Source of the DNA: Bin87 sp965204905 | GTDB taxonomy: Bacteria > Chloroflexota > Dehalococcoidia > Lucifugimonadales > UBA3495 | DNA: 64,000 nucleotides | Assembly: GCA_965204905.1 (NCBI GenBank) | Contig: OZ242042.1 | Location: 2,418,001-2,482,000, forward strand | Direction: 5' to 3' | Part shown: piece by piece, positions 1 through 7,979 of the stretch | How positions within the stretch are numbered: the stretch's first letter is position 1 | How the letters are laid out: every line of letters starts with the position of its first letter | Notes under the pieces: generated by a model | What the model was told of the DNA's origin: nothing | Seen by the model: only the letters and a program-made list of their open reading frames with translations | The model's database searches: none | Position numbers and translations under genes: made by a program

Positions 1-40
1 CTTCGAGTCCGAAGTCCATAGGGGTTGCCTCCATTTAGGG

Positions 41-71
41 CGAACGGGTCCGCCTGCGGCGGATGGGTTCG
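41..71. repeat. GC-rich hairpin upstream of the retron
   Basis: CGAAC (41-45) pairs with GTTCG (67-71), and TCCGCC (49-54) pairs with GGCGGA (58-63) around a TGC loop, leaving a small internal mismatch. No T-run follows, so a terminator role is not shown. The rest of 1-240 has no supported gene. A second imperfect stem pairs CCACTA (203-208) with TAGTGG (233-238). The role of both is unknown. Confidence 0.4.
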
Positions 72-269
72 CGGGGATGGGGGGATTATACATTGCGAGA
101 ATCCGTTGCAGGACGTCCCGCAAAGATGTGGAACGCTCGCACTTTGTTTCATGTGACACTCGCGCCTCGTTCAAGGATACCGGCCGCATTCACCTCATAG
201 GCCCACTACAGGCCTCAGTCGCAGGCAGCGAATAGTGGAGTAACAGCCCCTGAACCGACTATCATCGTT

Positions 270-275
270 TATAAT
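270..275 (+). promoter_or_regulatory. Predicted -10 box of the retron transcript
   Basis: A perfect TATAAT lies at 270-275. The expected start, about 7 nt downstream, falls at 281-284, where the predicted a1 arm of the retron ncRNA begins. No good -35 hexamer is visible. The agreement between -10 position and ncRNA 5' end is the main support. Confidence 0.6.
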
Positions 276-283
276 GCAAGACT

Positions 284-447
284 GAGTTGTCCACGACGGG
301 TTAATCATTGCCGTTGATCCAGCGGTGACCCTCTACTAAGGTTCGCTTTAGCTCGCTGCATCAGTTTCAATCTGTTGTAGTTAGTCTGCCTCGTCTTGCC
401 TGTTCACTGTGCCGGCGAGGAATGTGAAAATCAATCGTGGGCAACTT
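284..447 (+). ncRNA. Predicted retron msr-msd non-coding RNA
   Basis: Seen: 284-296 can pair with 435-447 over 13 continuous base pairs (two G-U), giving the a1/a2 closing helix of a 164-nt RNA. Inside are stem-loops 311-315/321-325 (loop GATCC), 327-330/340-343, 356-364/372-380 (9 positions, one mismatch, 7-nt loop) and 389-395/414-420 (7 bp, 18-nt loop). The RNA sits immediately 5' of a retron-type RT, as in known retrons, and just after a TATAAT box. The branching guanosine and the msr/msd boundary cannot be fixed by eye. The first stem-loops probably belong to msr and the two later hairpins to msd. Pairings were found by hand; a covariance search would test them. Confidence 0.7.
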
Positions 448-473
448 TCGCTTTTTGATTTGGAGGGAAGCCC

Positions 474-2039
474 GTGAACCTGACTCTAGCGCGAAGCTCA
501 ACCGATTCTCGAGACCTGTTTCTCGCACTACGTGACCCAAAAGACATTGCCGATTTGCTTGAGGTTTCATATCGAAATCTCAATTACTGGATCTACGCTA
601 CAAGCGAGGACAAGAGATATTCCACTTTCTACATACCCAAAAAAAGCGGCGGACACCGAAAAATTGACGCGCCGAACGACAGCATCAAAATCCTACAACA
701 AAAATTGAACACCATTCTTCAGTCCGTTTACCGTGTCAGACCCAGCACACATGGATTTGCCGTCGGCAGAAGCGTAAAAACAAACGCACAGCAACACGTT
801 CAAAAAGGGTGGGTATTCAACCTAGACCTCGACAATTTCTTTCACACAATCCATTTCGGTCGAGTCCGTGGTATGCTCATGGCCAATCCGTACAATCTTC
901 CGGAGCGAGTCGCAACTGTACTGGCTCACCTGTGCTGCTATCAAGGGCACCTTGCCCAAGGCGCCCCGACATCGCCTACTATCAGCAACATGATCTGCGC
1001 CAAAATGGATAGCCAACTCCAACGACTGGCCCGCGATTGTGGCTCTTGGTACACCCGCTATGCGGATGACATCACATTTTCCACCAGGCGCAGACGATTC
1101 CCTCCAGATTTGGCGTCCCCCAATGAACTAGGTCAGGTGCAAGTCGGACGTCGTTTGAGTGAGACAATCGAACAGAACGGTTTCATCATCAATAGAGACA
1201 AAGTTAGATTGCTGGGGCAACACCAACGTCAAGAAGTAACCGGTGTTACGGTAAATGACATCACGAATGTTCCCAAGCGCTTAACCAACCAAATACGGGC
1301 TATGTTGTACGCTTGGGAGAAATTTGGCTTGCAAGCCGCCCAGCGAGAGTGGCAAGGGAAGTATGACCGAAAGAGCAGAGGTCCGGGGCATTCTGGCCCT
1401 CACTTCGAACAAGTATTGAAAGGAAAAATCGAATATTTGGGAATGATCAAGGGTCAAGATTCCCTGACATACCTGAGGTTCATAGATCAACTCGGTGATT
1501 TGGATCCTAGACTTGCCGGCGGTAAAGGCACGCCGTTGCGTTTGCTGCTCCAAACCTACGCGGCACTATCCGACGAAGAGGTTGACCGTCAAAACCGTGG
1601 CTATGAGCTCGAGAAAATCGTCTCTGGGCTATTTTCGGTTTCAGGGTTAGAGGTTGTGCAGAGTTTCAAGAGGAACAGCGGGGCGGAACAAATTGACGGG
1701 GCTTTCCGTCTAGAGGGTTGGCACTACTTGGTTGAGTGCAAATGGACTGCTGCCATGACAGACGTGAAAGAACTAGACAGTTTGGCTGGCAAATTAGGGC
1801 GTTCCGGATCTCAGACGGCAGGGCTGTTCATATCAGTGAATGGGTGGTCTAAGCACGTCGTGCCGTCGTTAAAGCAGAACGCCAATAAAAACATCATGCT
1901 GATGGACGGCAAAGATATCCGAGCGGCACTTGAAAGCGACGTTCATTTGGTCGATTTGATACGCAATAAAATTAGTGCCTTGAATCTCAAAGCAGAACCG
2001 TTCCTTGGGGCTGATGAAGTCGTCGAACAACTCGAATGA
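474..2039 (+). CDS. Retron reverse transcriptase fused to a PD-(D/E)XK nuclease-like domain
   Basis: The 521-aa protein starts with GTG, 6 nt after GGAGGG. The RT domain (about residues 20-330) shows the retron-specific NAQQH (104-108), a DLDNFF block (118-123), QGAPTSP (162-168), the catalytic YADD (196-199) and the retron VTG motif (255-257). Residues about 370-470 look like a Mrr-type restriction fold: E378/E380, D408 in QIDGAF, then E421-C-K423 in a VECKW strand. In known retrons the RT makes msDNA from the adjacent ncRNA, and an associated effector is released on phage attack. Here no separate effector gene follows; the next gene is convergent and metabolic. The inference is that the fused nuclease domain is the toxic effector. 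Base composition is more AT-rich than the genes to its right, suggesting transfer. Confidence 0.88.
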   Translation: MNLTLARSSTDSRDLFLALRDPKDIADLLEVSYRNLNYWIYATSEDKRYSTFYIPKKSGGHRKIDAPNDSIKILQQKLNTILQSVYRVRPSTHGFAVGRSVKTNAQQHVQKGWVFNLDLDNFFHTIHFGRVRGMLMANPYNLPERVATVLAHLCCYQGHLAQGAPTSPTISNMICAKMDSQLQRLARDCGSWYTRYADDITFSTRRRRFPPDLASPNELGQVQVGRRLSETIEQNGFIINRDKVRLLGQHQRQEVTGVTVNDITNVPKRLTNQIRAMLYAWEKFGLQAAQREWQGKYDRKSRGPGHSGPHFEQVLKGKIEYLGMIKGQDSLTYLRFIDQLGDLDPRLAGGKGTPLRLLLQTYAALSDEEVDRQNRGYELEKIVSGLFSVSGLEVVQSFKRNSGAEQIDGAFRLEGWHYLVECKWTAAMTDVKELDSLAGKLGRSGSQTAGLFISVNGWSKHVVPSLKQNANKNIMLMDGKDIRAALESDVHLVDLIRNKISALNLKAEPFLGADEVVEQLE

Positions 2040-2055
2040 CGAATCTCGCATTTTG

Positions 2056-3270
2056 CTAAACCGCCCCCGGCCGCGCCAACGCCGCCAAATCCCCGGCCGA
2101 ATAGCCCAGCAACCCGCAGTACACCTCCGCGTTATGCTCGCCCAGCAGCGGCGCGCGGGTTAGCGTCGTGGGGGTTTCGCTGAGTTGGAAGGGGGCGCCG
2201 GTGTATTCCAGGGGGCCGGTTTCGGGGTGGTTGACCTGCGCGTAGAAGTTGCGTTCACGCTGCTGGGGACTGGTGAAAACCTCGGACGGGGTGTAGTAGG
2301 GCGCGACGGGGACGCCGTGGGCCTGGCCCTCCGCGTAGAGCCACTCGCGGGTGTGCCGGCTGAACCACTCGCGCATGTGGCGGTTCAACTCGGGGCCGTG
2401 GGTGGCCGGGTCGCTGAACATCTCCGGCTTGGCCCAATCAGGATTGCCCATGAACTCAAGCAAGCCCTGGAACTGGCGTGGCTCCAGCGTCAGCAACTCC
2501 ACGTAGCCGTCGGATGCCGGCAACACGCCGCCGACGCGGAAGTAGCGGGAGAAACGAGTCTCCGTGATGCCCTCGGACTCGTGGCGCTGGATGGGCATGT
2601 AGCCGACGGACAGCTGCGCCTCCTGCGCCGATGCGTCCACCATCTGCCCCGATGTGTCGGGGTCAGCCAGGCGATGATGGACGGCGGCCAATGCGCCCAC
2701 GGCAGCGGTGAGTCCCGCCTGGTAATCGCCCATGTTGGCTCCGGCGACGATGGGCGGTCGGTCCGGGAAAGTATCCAGGGCGACACCGTTGGGTAGCAGC
2801 CAGCCCTCGCCGCCAGCGTGGAACGTCGCTAGGTGTCCAGCGCGGTAGTCGGCGTAAGTCCCACTGCTGCCGAATGGCGTAATCGGGACGATGATGACGC
2901 CAGGATTGGCGGCCAGCAACGAATCGGAGTCCAGTCCGACGGCAGCAGCATCGGCCGGCGTATAGTCATGCACCACCATATCCACGCGGGCAACCAGTTG
3001 CCGCAGCAGGTCGCGCCCGGCCGGGTCGTGCAGGTTCAGGCTAATGCTCTGCTTGCCGGTGTTCAGGTACAAGTACAGCCCGCTGCGCTCGGGATGAGGA
3101 ACGTCGTCAGGGAAGGGTCCGCGCCGTCGGGACGGATCGCCGGCGCCGGGCGGCTCGACCTTGATGACGGTTGCGCCGAGCGACGCCAGCAGCTTGCCGC
3201 AGTAAGGGCCGGGGATGAGCGAGGCAACCTCCAGCACGCGGAGGTTGGGTAGGGCGGTGGGGGTGGTCAT
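2056..3270 (-). CDS. CaiB/BaiF family (family III) CoA-transferase
   Basis: A 404-aa protein of normal length for family III CoA-transferases, which move CoA between carboxylic acids through an aspartyl-CoA intermediate. The N-terminal Rossmann-like segment (RVLEVASLIPGPYCGKLLAS) is typical, and the expected catalytic aspartate is D182 in MGDYQAG. The start codon overlaps the stop of the upstream Uma2-like gene by 4 bp (ATGA), so the two are translationally coupled. It is the last gene of a six-gene minus-strand operon. The substrate cannot be read from the sequence. Confidence 0.85.
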   Translation of the reverse strand: MTTPTALPNLRVLEVASLIPGPYCGKLLASLGATVIKVEPPGAGDPSRRRGPFPDDVPHPERSGLYLYLNTGKQSISLNLHDPAGRDLLRQLVARVDMVVHDYTPADAAAVGLDSDSLLAANPGVIIVPITPFGSSGTYADYRAGHLATFHAGGEGWLLPNGVALDTFPDRPPIVAGANMGDYQAGLTAAVGALAAVHHRLADPDTSGQMVDASAQEAQLSVGYMPIQRHESEGITETRFSRYFRVGGVLPASDGYVELLTLEPRQFQGLLEFMGNPDWAKPEMFSDPATHGPELNRHMREWFSRHTREWLYAEGQAHGVPVAPYYTPSEVFTSPQQRERNFYAQVNHPETGPLEYTGAPFQLSETPTTLTRAPLLGEHNAEVYCGLLGYSAGDLAALARPGAV

Positions 3271-3914
3271 ATGTCGAAGACGTACTGTCTAACCGGGAAG
3301 GAGAAGCCGGGCAGTACGTCCTCCCCGTCCAGAGTATCAGGGTCATTCAGCAACTGCGGTTCCGGCTGGCCGGCGCGATAGACGTGAACCTGTCGCTGGC
3401 GCGCGTCTATGAGCCATCCAAGACGGGTTCCAGCTGCCATCCATTCGGCCATCTTATTTTGCAACGGACGTAGATTGTCAGTGCGTGATCGGATTTCCAC
3501 CACGAAATCCGGAGCGCCCTCGATGATGGTATCCCGTTCGAGTTCCGGTAGCGCGTCAAATCGCTCTTGCGTTATCCAAGCGGCATCGGGTCCCAGGACT
3601 GCGCCGGACGGAAGCCGAAATCGAACGGTTTGTGATGAGGCGCTGCCGCCGTTAGCAAGCTCCCAGTTGCCAAGCAATACGGCAAAGTAAAACTCGTGCT
3701 TGTTGCCGCGGTATCCGGTCATAGGCAGTATCAGCAGCTCCCCTTCGGCGTTGACCTCCATCTCGTACAGATCGTTCTGCTCACAGAACTCTATGAAGCG
3801 GGCCGGAAAATCGTCGGCCCGGTGGTCTATACCCAGAGCCGAAAGGCGCAGGACGATTGCGCCGTCGGGTGCGATGGCGGTGGAGCCGGTCGTGGGTTTG
3901 AGCTTGGTCGTCAT
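3267..3914 (-). CDS. Uma2 family (DUF820) PD-(D/E)XK nuclease-like protein
   Basis: A 215-aa protein with the Uma2 pattern: D110 in GPDAAW, E140 in DFVVEIRS, and K154 in LQNKMAEW, matching the D-E-K core of a restriction-like fold. Family members are common in multiple copies in cyanobacteria and Chloroflexota, and their function is unclear. It sits between a dehydratase and a CoA-transferase gene with a 24-bp gap and a 4-bp overlap, so it is co-transcribed with metabolic genes. Nothing links it functionally to them. Confidence 0.8.
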   Translation of the reverse strand: MTTKLKPTTGSTAIAPDGAIVLRLSALGIDHRADDFPARFIEFCEQNDLYEMEVNAEGELLILPMTGYRGNKHEFYFAVLLGNWELANGGSASSQTVRFRLPSGAVLGPDAAWITQERFDALPELERDTIIEGAPDFVVEIRSRTDNLRPLQNKMAEWMAAGTRLGWLIDARQRQVHVYRAGQPEPQLLNDPDTLDGEDVLPGFSFPVRQYVFDI

Positions 3915-3938
3915 CGGTGATGCTCGCCGCGGCAGTCC

Positions 3939-5174
3939 TCACACAGGCAAAATCGGCGGCGCCTCCTCCGGCAGCGTAACGTCGCGCAGCGACAGGTGGC
4001 TGCCGTCGGTGAACCAGGGGTTGCGGGGGTCGCGGGACGGGAGTTGAACCGTGGCCATCCCGGGGGCCGTGATTTCGCCGCGCTGGTTTTCGGCCCAGAT
4101 GTCCACGTCCACCAGGGCGTTGCCCTTGTGTACGTACTTGCGGGCGACGCGGCCTTTGAGGAACTGGGTGTCGCCATAGACGTTGAAGCGGCGGGTCTCG
4201 ACGCGGAGGCGCTTCAGGAAGGCGTCGTCGCCCATCCAGTTGGTCATCAGGGTGCCGAGCCATGAGACGCGCTGCGGGCCGTAGTCGTAGGCGCCGGGGA
4301 CGCCCACGGCCTCGGCGACGGAATCGCGCAGGTGGCCTATGCCGGTGTATTCCAGGCCGCCGCCCGACTCAGGGTTGCGGAAGAAGTGGTTGGGATGGCG
4401 CATGGCCTCGCGGAGCAGGACGCCGTGGGCGCTGGAGCGTCCGGTGCCTACCAGGAACGCGCTCACGTCCTGCAAAGACAGAGGCCCGCGCACGACGGTA
4501 GGCAGTTCCTCGCCGATTTCGGTGTCCTCCCAGTAACGGGGTTGCCCGCCGCGAGCCGTCTCGTTTAGCACCTGCTCGTCGATGGCCGCCAGTTCCTCCT
4601 CAGTGTACTCGTGGCGCTTGGGCACGTCGGCGTACTTGCCCCGCTCGCGGGAGGCGCGCCGCTGGTGGCGAGTACACCAGCCCACCACGCGGGCCACCAC
4701 CTCGTCCCGCTGGTTGGAGTAGGTGGTCTCAACGTACTGGATGACCAGGCGGCCAGAGTATTGGCTCCGCTTCTCCTGAACGTCCAGCACGCGCTCGACG
4801 CAGTTGACGGCATCGCCGGGCCGCAGCACGCGGAAGAACTCCCAGTCGTTGCCGGCGAAGAAGCCGTGGACGCCGGGCAGACCCCAGCGGGTGCGTCCCG
4901 ACCAGTGCCGCATGTAGGGCGCGCAGGGATGGCCGACGACGCTGCCGTACTTGGAGTAGGCGGCGTATTCCTGGTCGCGGAACAGCGGGTTAGCATCGCC
5001 GATGCCGTTGACGAAGTTGAGCATGGTGTCCAGGTTGGCCTGCCGGACGTACTGCTCGGTGCGCATCCGCACGCCGATCATGGCGCGAGCGGCGGCGAGG
5101 GCTTCGTCGGAGATGCCGCCCTCAACTTCGGGCAGGGTTTCCACGACCTGTTGCTGGGATTGTTGCTGCGTCAT
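3939..5174 (-). CDS. Double-hotdog MaoC-like acyl-CoA dehydratase
   Basis: The 411-aa protein has two hotdog-like halves. Residues about 25-165 resemble the FAS1-like/MaoC N-terminal dehydratase domain (NFVNGIGDANPLF, then SVVGHPCAPYMRHW), and residues about 225-395 form a second half (YWEDTEIGEELPTVV). Such proteins hydrate enoyl-CoA thioesters. The surrounding CoA-transferase genes fit a pathway that activates an acid to a CoA ester and then hydrates it; this is inference from context. ATG is at 5174 with GAGAGGATCGGC upstream. Confidence 0.75.
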   Translation of the reverse strand: MTQQQSQQQVVETLPEVEGGISDEALAAARAMIGVRMRTEQYVRQANLDTMLNFVNGIGDANPLFRDQEYAAYSKYGSVVGHPCAPYMRHWSGRTRWGLPGVHGFFAGNDWEFFRVLRPGDAVNCVERVLDVQEKRSQYSGRLVIQYVETTYSNQRDEVVARVVGWCTRHQRRASRERGKYADVPKRHEYTEEELAAIDEQVLNETARGGQPRYWEDTEIGEELPTVVRGPLSLQDVSAFLVGTGRSSAHGVLLREAMRHPNHFFRNPESGGGLEYTGIGHLRDSVAEAVGVPGAYDYGPQRVSWLGTLMTNWMGDDAFLKRLRVETRRFNVYGDTQFLKGRVARKYVHKGNALVDVDIWAENQRGEITAPGMATVQLPSRDPRNPWFTDGSHLSLRDVTLPEEAPPILPV

Positions 5175-5205
5175 TGCCGATCCTCTCGGTTGTTCATAAT
5201 CGCGG

Positions 5206-6474
5206 CTAATATACCACCTGCCGCTCTTCCAACTCAGCCAACTCCCCTGCGCTCAAACCCAGTGTGCCACAGAGGACCTCGCGGTTGTGCTCGCCCATCA
5301 GGGGAGCGTGGCGGCGTACCGCGGACGGGGTTTTACTGAGGCCCCACATCAGGTTGAAGATGGGTTCGGCGCCCAGGGCAGGATGGTCGATGTCGCTGTA
5401 GAGGCCACGCTCCATGAAATGTGGGTGAAACAGACGCTCCTCGGCGCTGAATACCGGAGCGGCGGCGACGCCATGACTCTGCAACAAGTCGGTCAGACGG
5501 TCGGGATCATGGTGCCCAGTCCATCGGGACAGGAGGGCGTCCAACTCGCGACGGTGTCGCTGACGACGATACTGGCTGCCGAACCGTGGGTCATTTGCCC
5601 ATGCCGGGCTGCCCATTGCAGAGACTAGGCCCTGCCATTCGCTTTCGGTGGCAACCGCTATTGAGATCCACTTGTCGCCACTTCCGTCGGGGCCCGGGGC
5701 GCAGGGGTAATTCCCGTATGGAACCATCGTCGGATCATAGTTGCCGCGAGGTTGCAGCGCCCGACCAGTGAGGGCATGTTCCATCAGCCCGACGCCCTGC
5801 GTTACTACGGTGGCGCGCAGCATGGACACGTCGATGTACTGCCCCTGACCAGTTTGGTTCCGGCGATAGAGGGACGACACGATGGCGAACACGGCGTGCA
5901 GCGCGCCGCAGATGTCGCCGAAGGCGTGCTTGAGACCCAGGGGGCCACCGCCCTCGTATCCCATCGTGCTATCGAGGCCAGACAGGGCGCCGATGGACGG
6001 AGCGTAGGCGCGCAGGTCGCGCAACGGTCCGTCCTGCCCGGTCGAGGATATGGAGGCCATGATGATGTCCGGCTTGATGTCGCGGAGCGTTTCGTAACCC
6101 AGGCCGAGGCGATCCATCACACCCGGCGAAAAGTTCTCGATTACGACGTCGCAACTGGCGACGAGGCGTTTCGCCAGTTCCACGGCGTCGGGTTCGCCGA
6201 TGTTGAGCGTGACGCTGAGTTTGCCCCGGTTGACGTTGTGGAACATAGGGTTCTGCTCGGGGTCGGGCTGGTCGCCTACGATGGGTCGGCCCATGCGCAT
6301 GTAGTCGAGGCGTTGGCGAGTCTCGACCTTGATTACCTCTGCGCCCATGTCGGCCAGCGCCATGCCGGGGATTGCTCCGGCCAGCACCCAGCCAAAATCC
6401 AATACGCGATAGCCAGCCAGCGGGCCGCCGTTCGCATCTCTGTTACTGTTTGAAGTGTTTTCAGACATACGCAT
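5206..6474 (-). CDS. CaiB/BaiF family CoA-transferase
   Basis: A 422-aa family III CoA-transferase. The N-terminal block GYRVLDFGWVLAGAIPGMAL and D187 in HAFGDICG (the expected catalytic aspartate) are present, as is the CoA-binding region around ENFSPGVMDRLGLGY. It is only distantly related to the other two copies in the operon, so it probably uses a different acid. A TGGTATATT sequence near its 3' end could be an internal minus-strand promoter for the dehydratase gene downstream. Confidence 0.85.
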   Translation of the reverse strand: MRMSENTSNSNRDANGGPLAGYRVLDFGWVLAGAIPGMALADMGAEVIKVETRQRLDYMRMGRPIVGDQPDPEQNPMFHNVNRGKLSVTLNIGEPDAVELAKRLVASCDVVIENFSPGVMDRLGLGYETLRDIKPDIIMASISSTGQDGPLRDLRAYAPSIGALSGLDSTMGYEGGGPLGLKHAFGDICGALHAVFAIVSSLYRRNQTGQGQYIDVSMLRATVVTQGVGLMEHALTGRALQPRGNYDPTMVPYGNYPCAPGPDGSGDKWISIAVATESEWQGLVSAMGSPAWANDPRFGSQYRRQRHRRELDALLSRWTGHHDPDRLTDLLQSHGVAAAPVFSAEERLFHPHFMERGLYSDIDHPALGAEPIFNLMWGLSKTPSAVRRHAPLMGEHNREVLCGTLGLSAGELAELEERQVVY

Positions 6475-6489
6475 CGCCTTGCCTGCGGG

Positions 6490-6750
6490 TCATTCTCGTT
6501 TCCGCTCCGGAACTATCCAGGCTGCGATGGCAGGCATCGCGGCCAACGCAACTGCGCCCGCGATTTTCGTGTACAGCGGTTGGTACACCAGGCTCACTGT
6601 CCAAAACCCAGCGAAAACGATGGCGCCCACGATCATGCCGGCGGCTATGATAATCTCCGGGCGATGGTTTTTACGGAGGGCAATCTGCCGGGCGACGAGG
6701 CAACTGCCCACGAATACCACCAGACAAATGATTCCGATTCGCAGCAGCAT
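6490..6750 (-). CDS. Small three-helix membrane protein, unknown function
   Basis: An 86-aa protein from ATG at 6750. The open frame extends further upstream but would overlap the CoA-transferase gene that ends at 6762. Three hydrophobic stretches are visible: LLRIGIICLVVFVGSCLVA, IIIAAGMIVGAIVFAGFWTV and IAGAVALAAMPAIAAWIV, followed by a basic tail. It lies between two CoA-transferase genes with gaps of 11 and 15 bp and is probably co-transcribed. I do not recognise a family. Confidence 0.55.
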   Translation of the reverse strand: MLLRIGIICLVVFVGSCLVARQIALRKNHRPEIIIAAGMIVGAIVFAGFWTVSLVYQPLYTKIAGAVALAAMPAIAAWIVPERKRE

Positions 6751-6761
6751 GGCGGTACCAT

Positions 6762-7967
6762 TCAGATGATTCCGGTCTGATACAGCTTGACCAGTTCCGT
6801 GGGCGAGTATCCCAATTCTTCGCACAGCACGGCTCGGTTATGTTGACCCAAGGTTGGCGCGGGAGATAGAGGGGCAACATCGGCGTCGCTCAACTTGTAA
6901 GGCGGACCTGGAAAGGCCACCGGGCCGGTATCGTCGCGTTCAATCACCACGAACAGGTCGGCCAGCGACGGATCGGCACGCACCTCGTTATAGGTGCGAA
7001 CCGGAGCCAGCGGGATGCGATGTTCCAGGGCAATTTCCAGCAGTTCGGCCTTGGTGTAATCCGCAAGCCATTCCTCCACGTAGCGGTCCACCTCATCGGC
7101 GTAGAGGTTGTTCATGGCGGTGCGGTTGCGGAATCGTTGCTCCTGGGACCATTCCGGGCTGCCCATGATCTGCAACAGGCGGCCCCACTGTCGTCCCTCC
7201 GGCGAGCCGACGAAGATGTGGCCATCCTTGCAACGCAAGATGCAGTTAGGATACGGGAAGTCCAGGGCGTGATGGCCGGTGCGACGGGTGACCCGCCATT
7301 CGTACACGGCCATGAGCGCTTCCGGCCCGTTGTAGAGGCCGGCCATGGTTTCGGCCTCGGCGATGTCGATATGCTGACCGCCGCGAGTATCGCGGGCCAG
7401 CAAGGCCATGACGATGGCCGACGCCGCGGCCATGCCGGCAAAGTACCCCACTTCCGGCGTACCGAACGTGAGGGGTTCCCGGTCGGCCTCTCCCAGGCCC
7501 TCGCAGATGCCGCCAGCCGCGGCCAAGTTGATGTCATACGCCTTATAGTCGCGCCACGGCCCGGAGAGTCCCCAGGGGCTGATGCTGGCCATGACCAGGT
7601 TAGGGTTGTCGGCCGCCAGCGCGTCGTAGTCCAACCCGGCCCGTTCCATGTCCACGGGCGGCACGTTGTGTACCAACACGTCGGAGACGGCGGCCAGGCG
7701 CCGCATGATGCTGCGTCCGGTGGGAGTTTTCAGGTTGGCGGTGATCCCCTCCTTGTTGGAGTTCAGGTACAGGAACAGGCCGCTGCGTTCGGGGTGTGGG
7801 ACGTCGCTAGGCCAGGGGCCGTAGCGTCGCGCCGGATCACCGTCGTTGGGCGGTTCCAGCTTGGTGACGCGCGCGCCGGCGTCCGCCAGCAACTTTCCGC
7901 AATAGGGGGCGGAGAGCATGGAGCCGATTTCGAGGACGCGAAGGCCGGAGAGCAGGGAGTAGGTCAT
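6762..7967 (-). CDS. CaiB/BaiF family CoA-transferase lacking the usual catalytic Asp
   Basis: A 401-aa family III CoA-transferase, closest by eye to the copy at 2056-3270 (shared PYCGKLLA, RRYGPWPSDVPHPERSGLFLYLN-like block). At the place of the catalytic aspartate (MGDYQAG in that copy) this protein reads PEVGYFAG (171-178), so Gly174 aligns with Asp; Glu172 is nearby. The fold is intact and of full length. It may use another residue, act as a partner subunit, or lack transferase activity. It is the first gene of the six-gene minus-strand operon. Confidence 0.8.
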   Translation of the reverse strand: MTYSLLSGLRVLEIGSMLSAPYCGKLLADAGARVTKLEPPNDGDPARRYGPWPSDVPHPERSGLFLYLNSNKEGITANLKTPTGRSIMRRLAAVSDVLVHNVPPVDMERAGLDYDALAADNPNLVMASISPWGLSGPWRDYKAYDINLAAAGGICEGLGEADREPLTFGTPEVGYFAGMAAASAIVMALLARDTRGGQHIDIAEAETMAGLYNGPEALMAVYEWRVTRRTGHHALDFPYPNCILRCKDGHIFVGSPEGRQWGRLLQIMGSPEWSQEQRFRNRTAMNNLYADEVDRYVEEWLADYTKAELLEIALEHRIPLAPVRTYNEVRADPSLADLFVVIERDDTGPVAFPGPPYKLSDADVAPLSPAPTLGQHNRAVLCEELGYSPTELVKLYQTGII

Positions 7968-7979
7968 GGTGACGGAATC

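Noticed and set aside
1..24. Possible 3' end of a tRNA gene (TTCGAGTC-like T loop at the left edge)
   Set aside because: Only the last bases are in the window; CTTCG-AGTC-CGAAG also folds on itself, and no CCA or cloverleaf can be checked.
28..466. CCTCCA (28-33) pairing with TGGAGG (461-466) as the outer helix of the retron RNA
   Set aside because: Only 6 bp, and the second segment is the ribosome site of the RT gene; the 13-bp pairing at 284-296/435-447 is far better.
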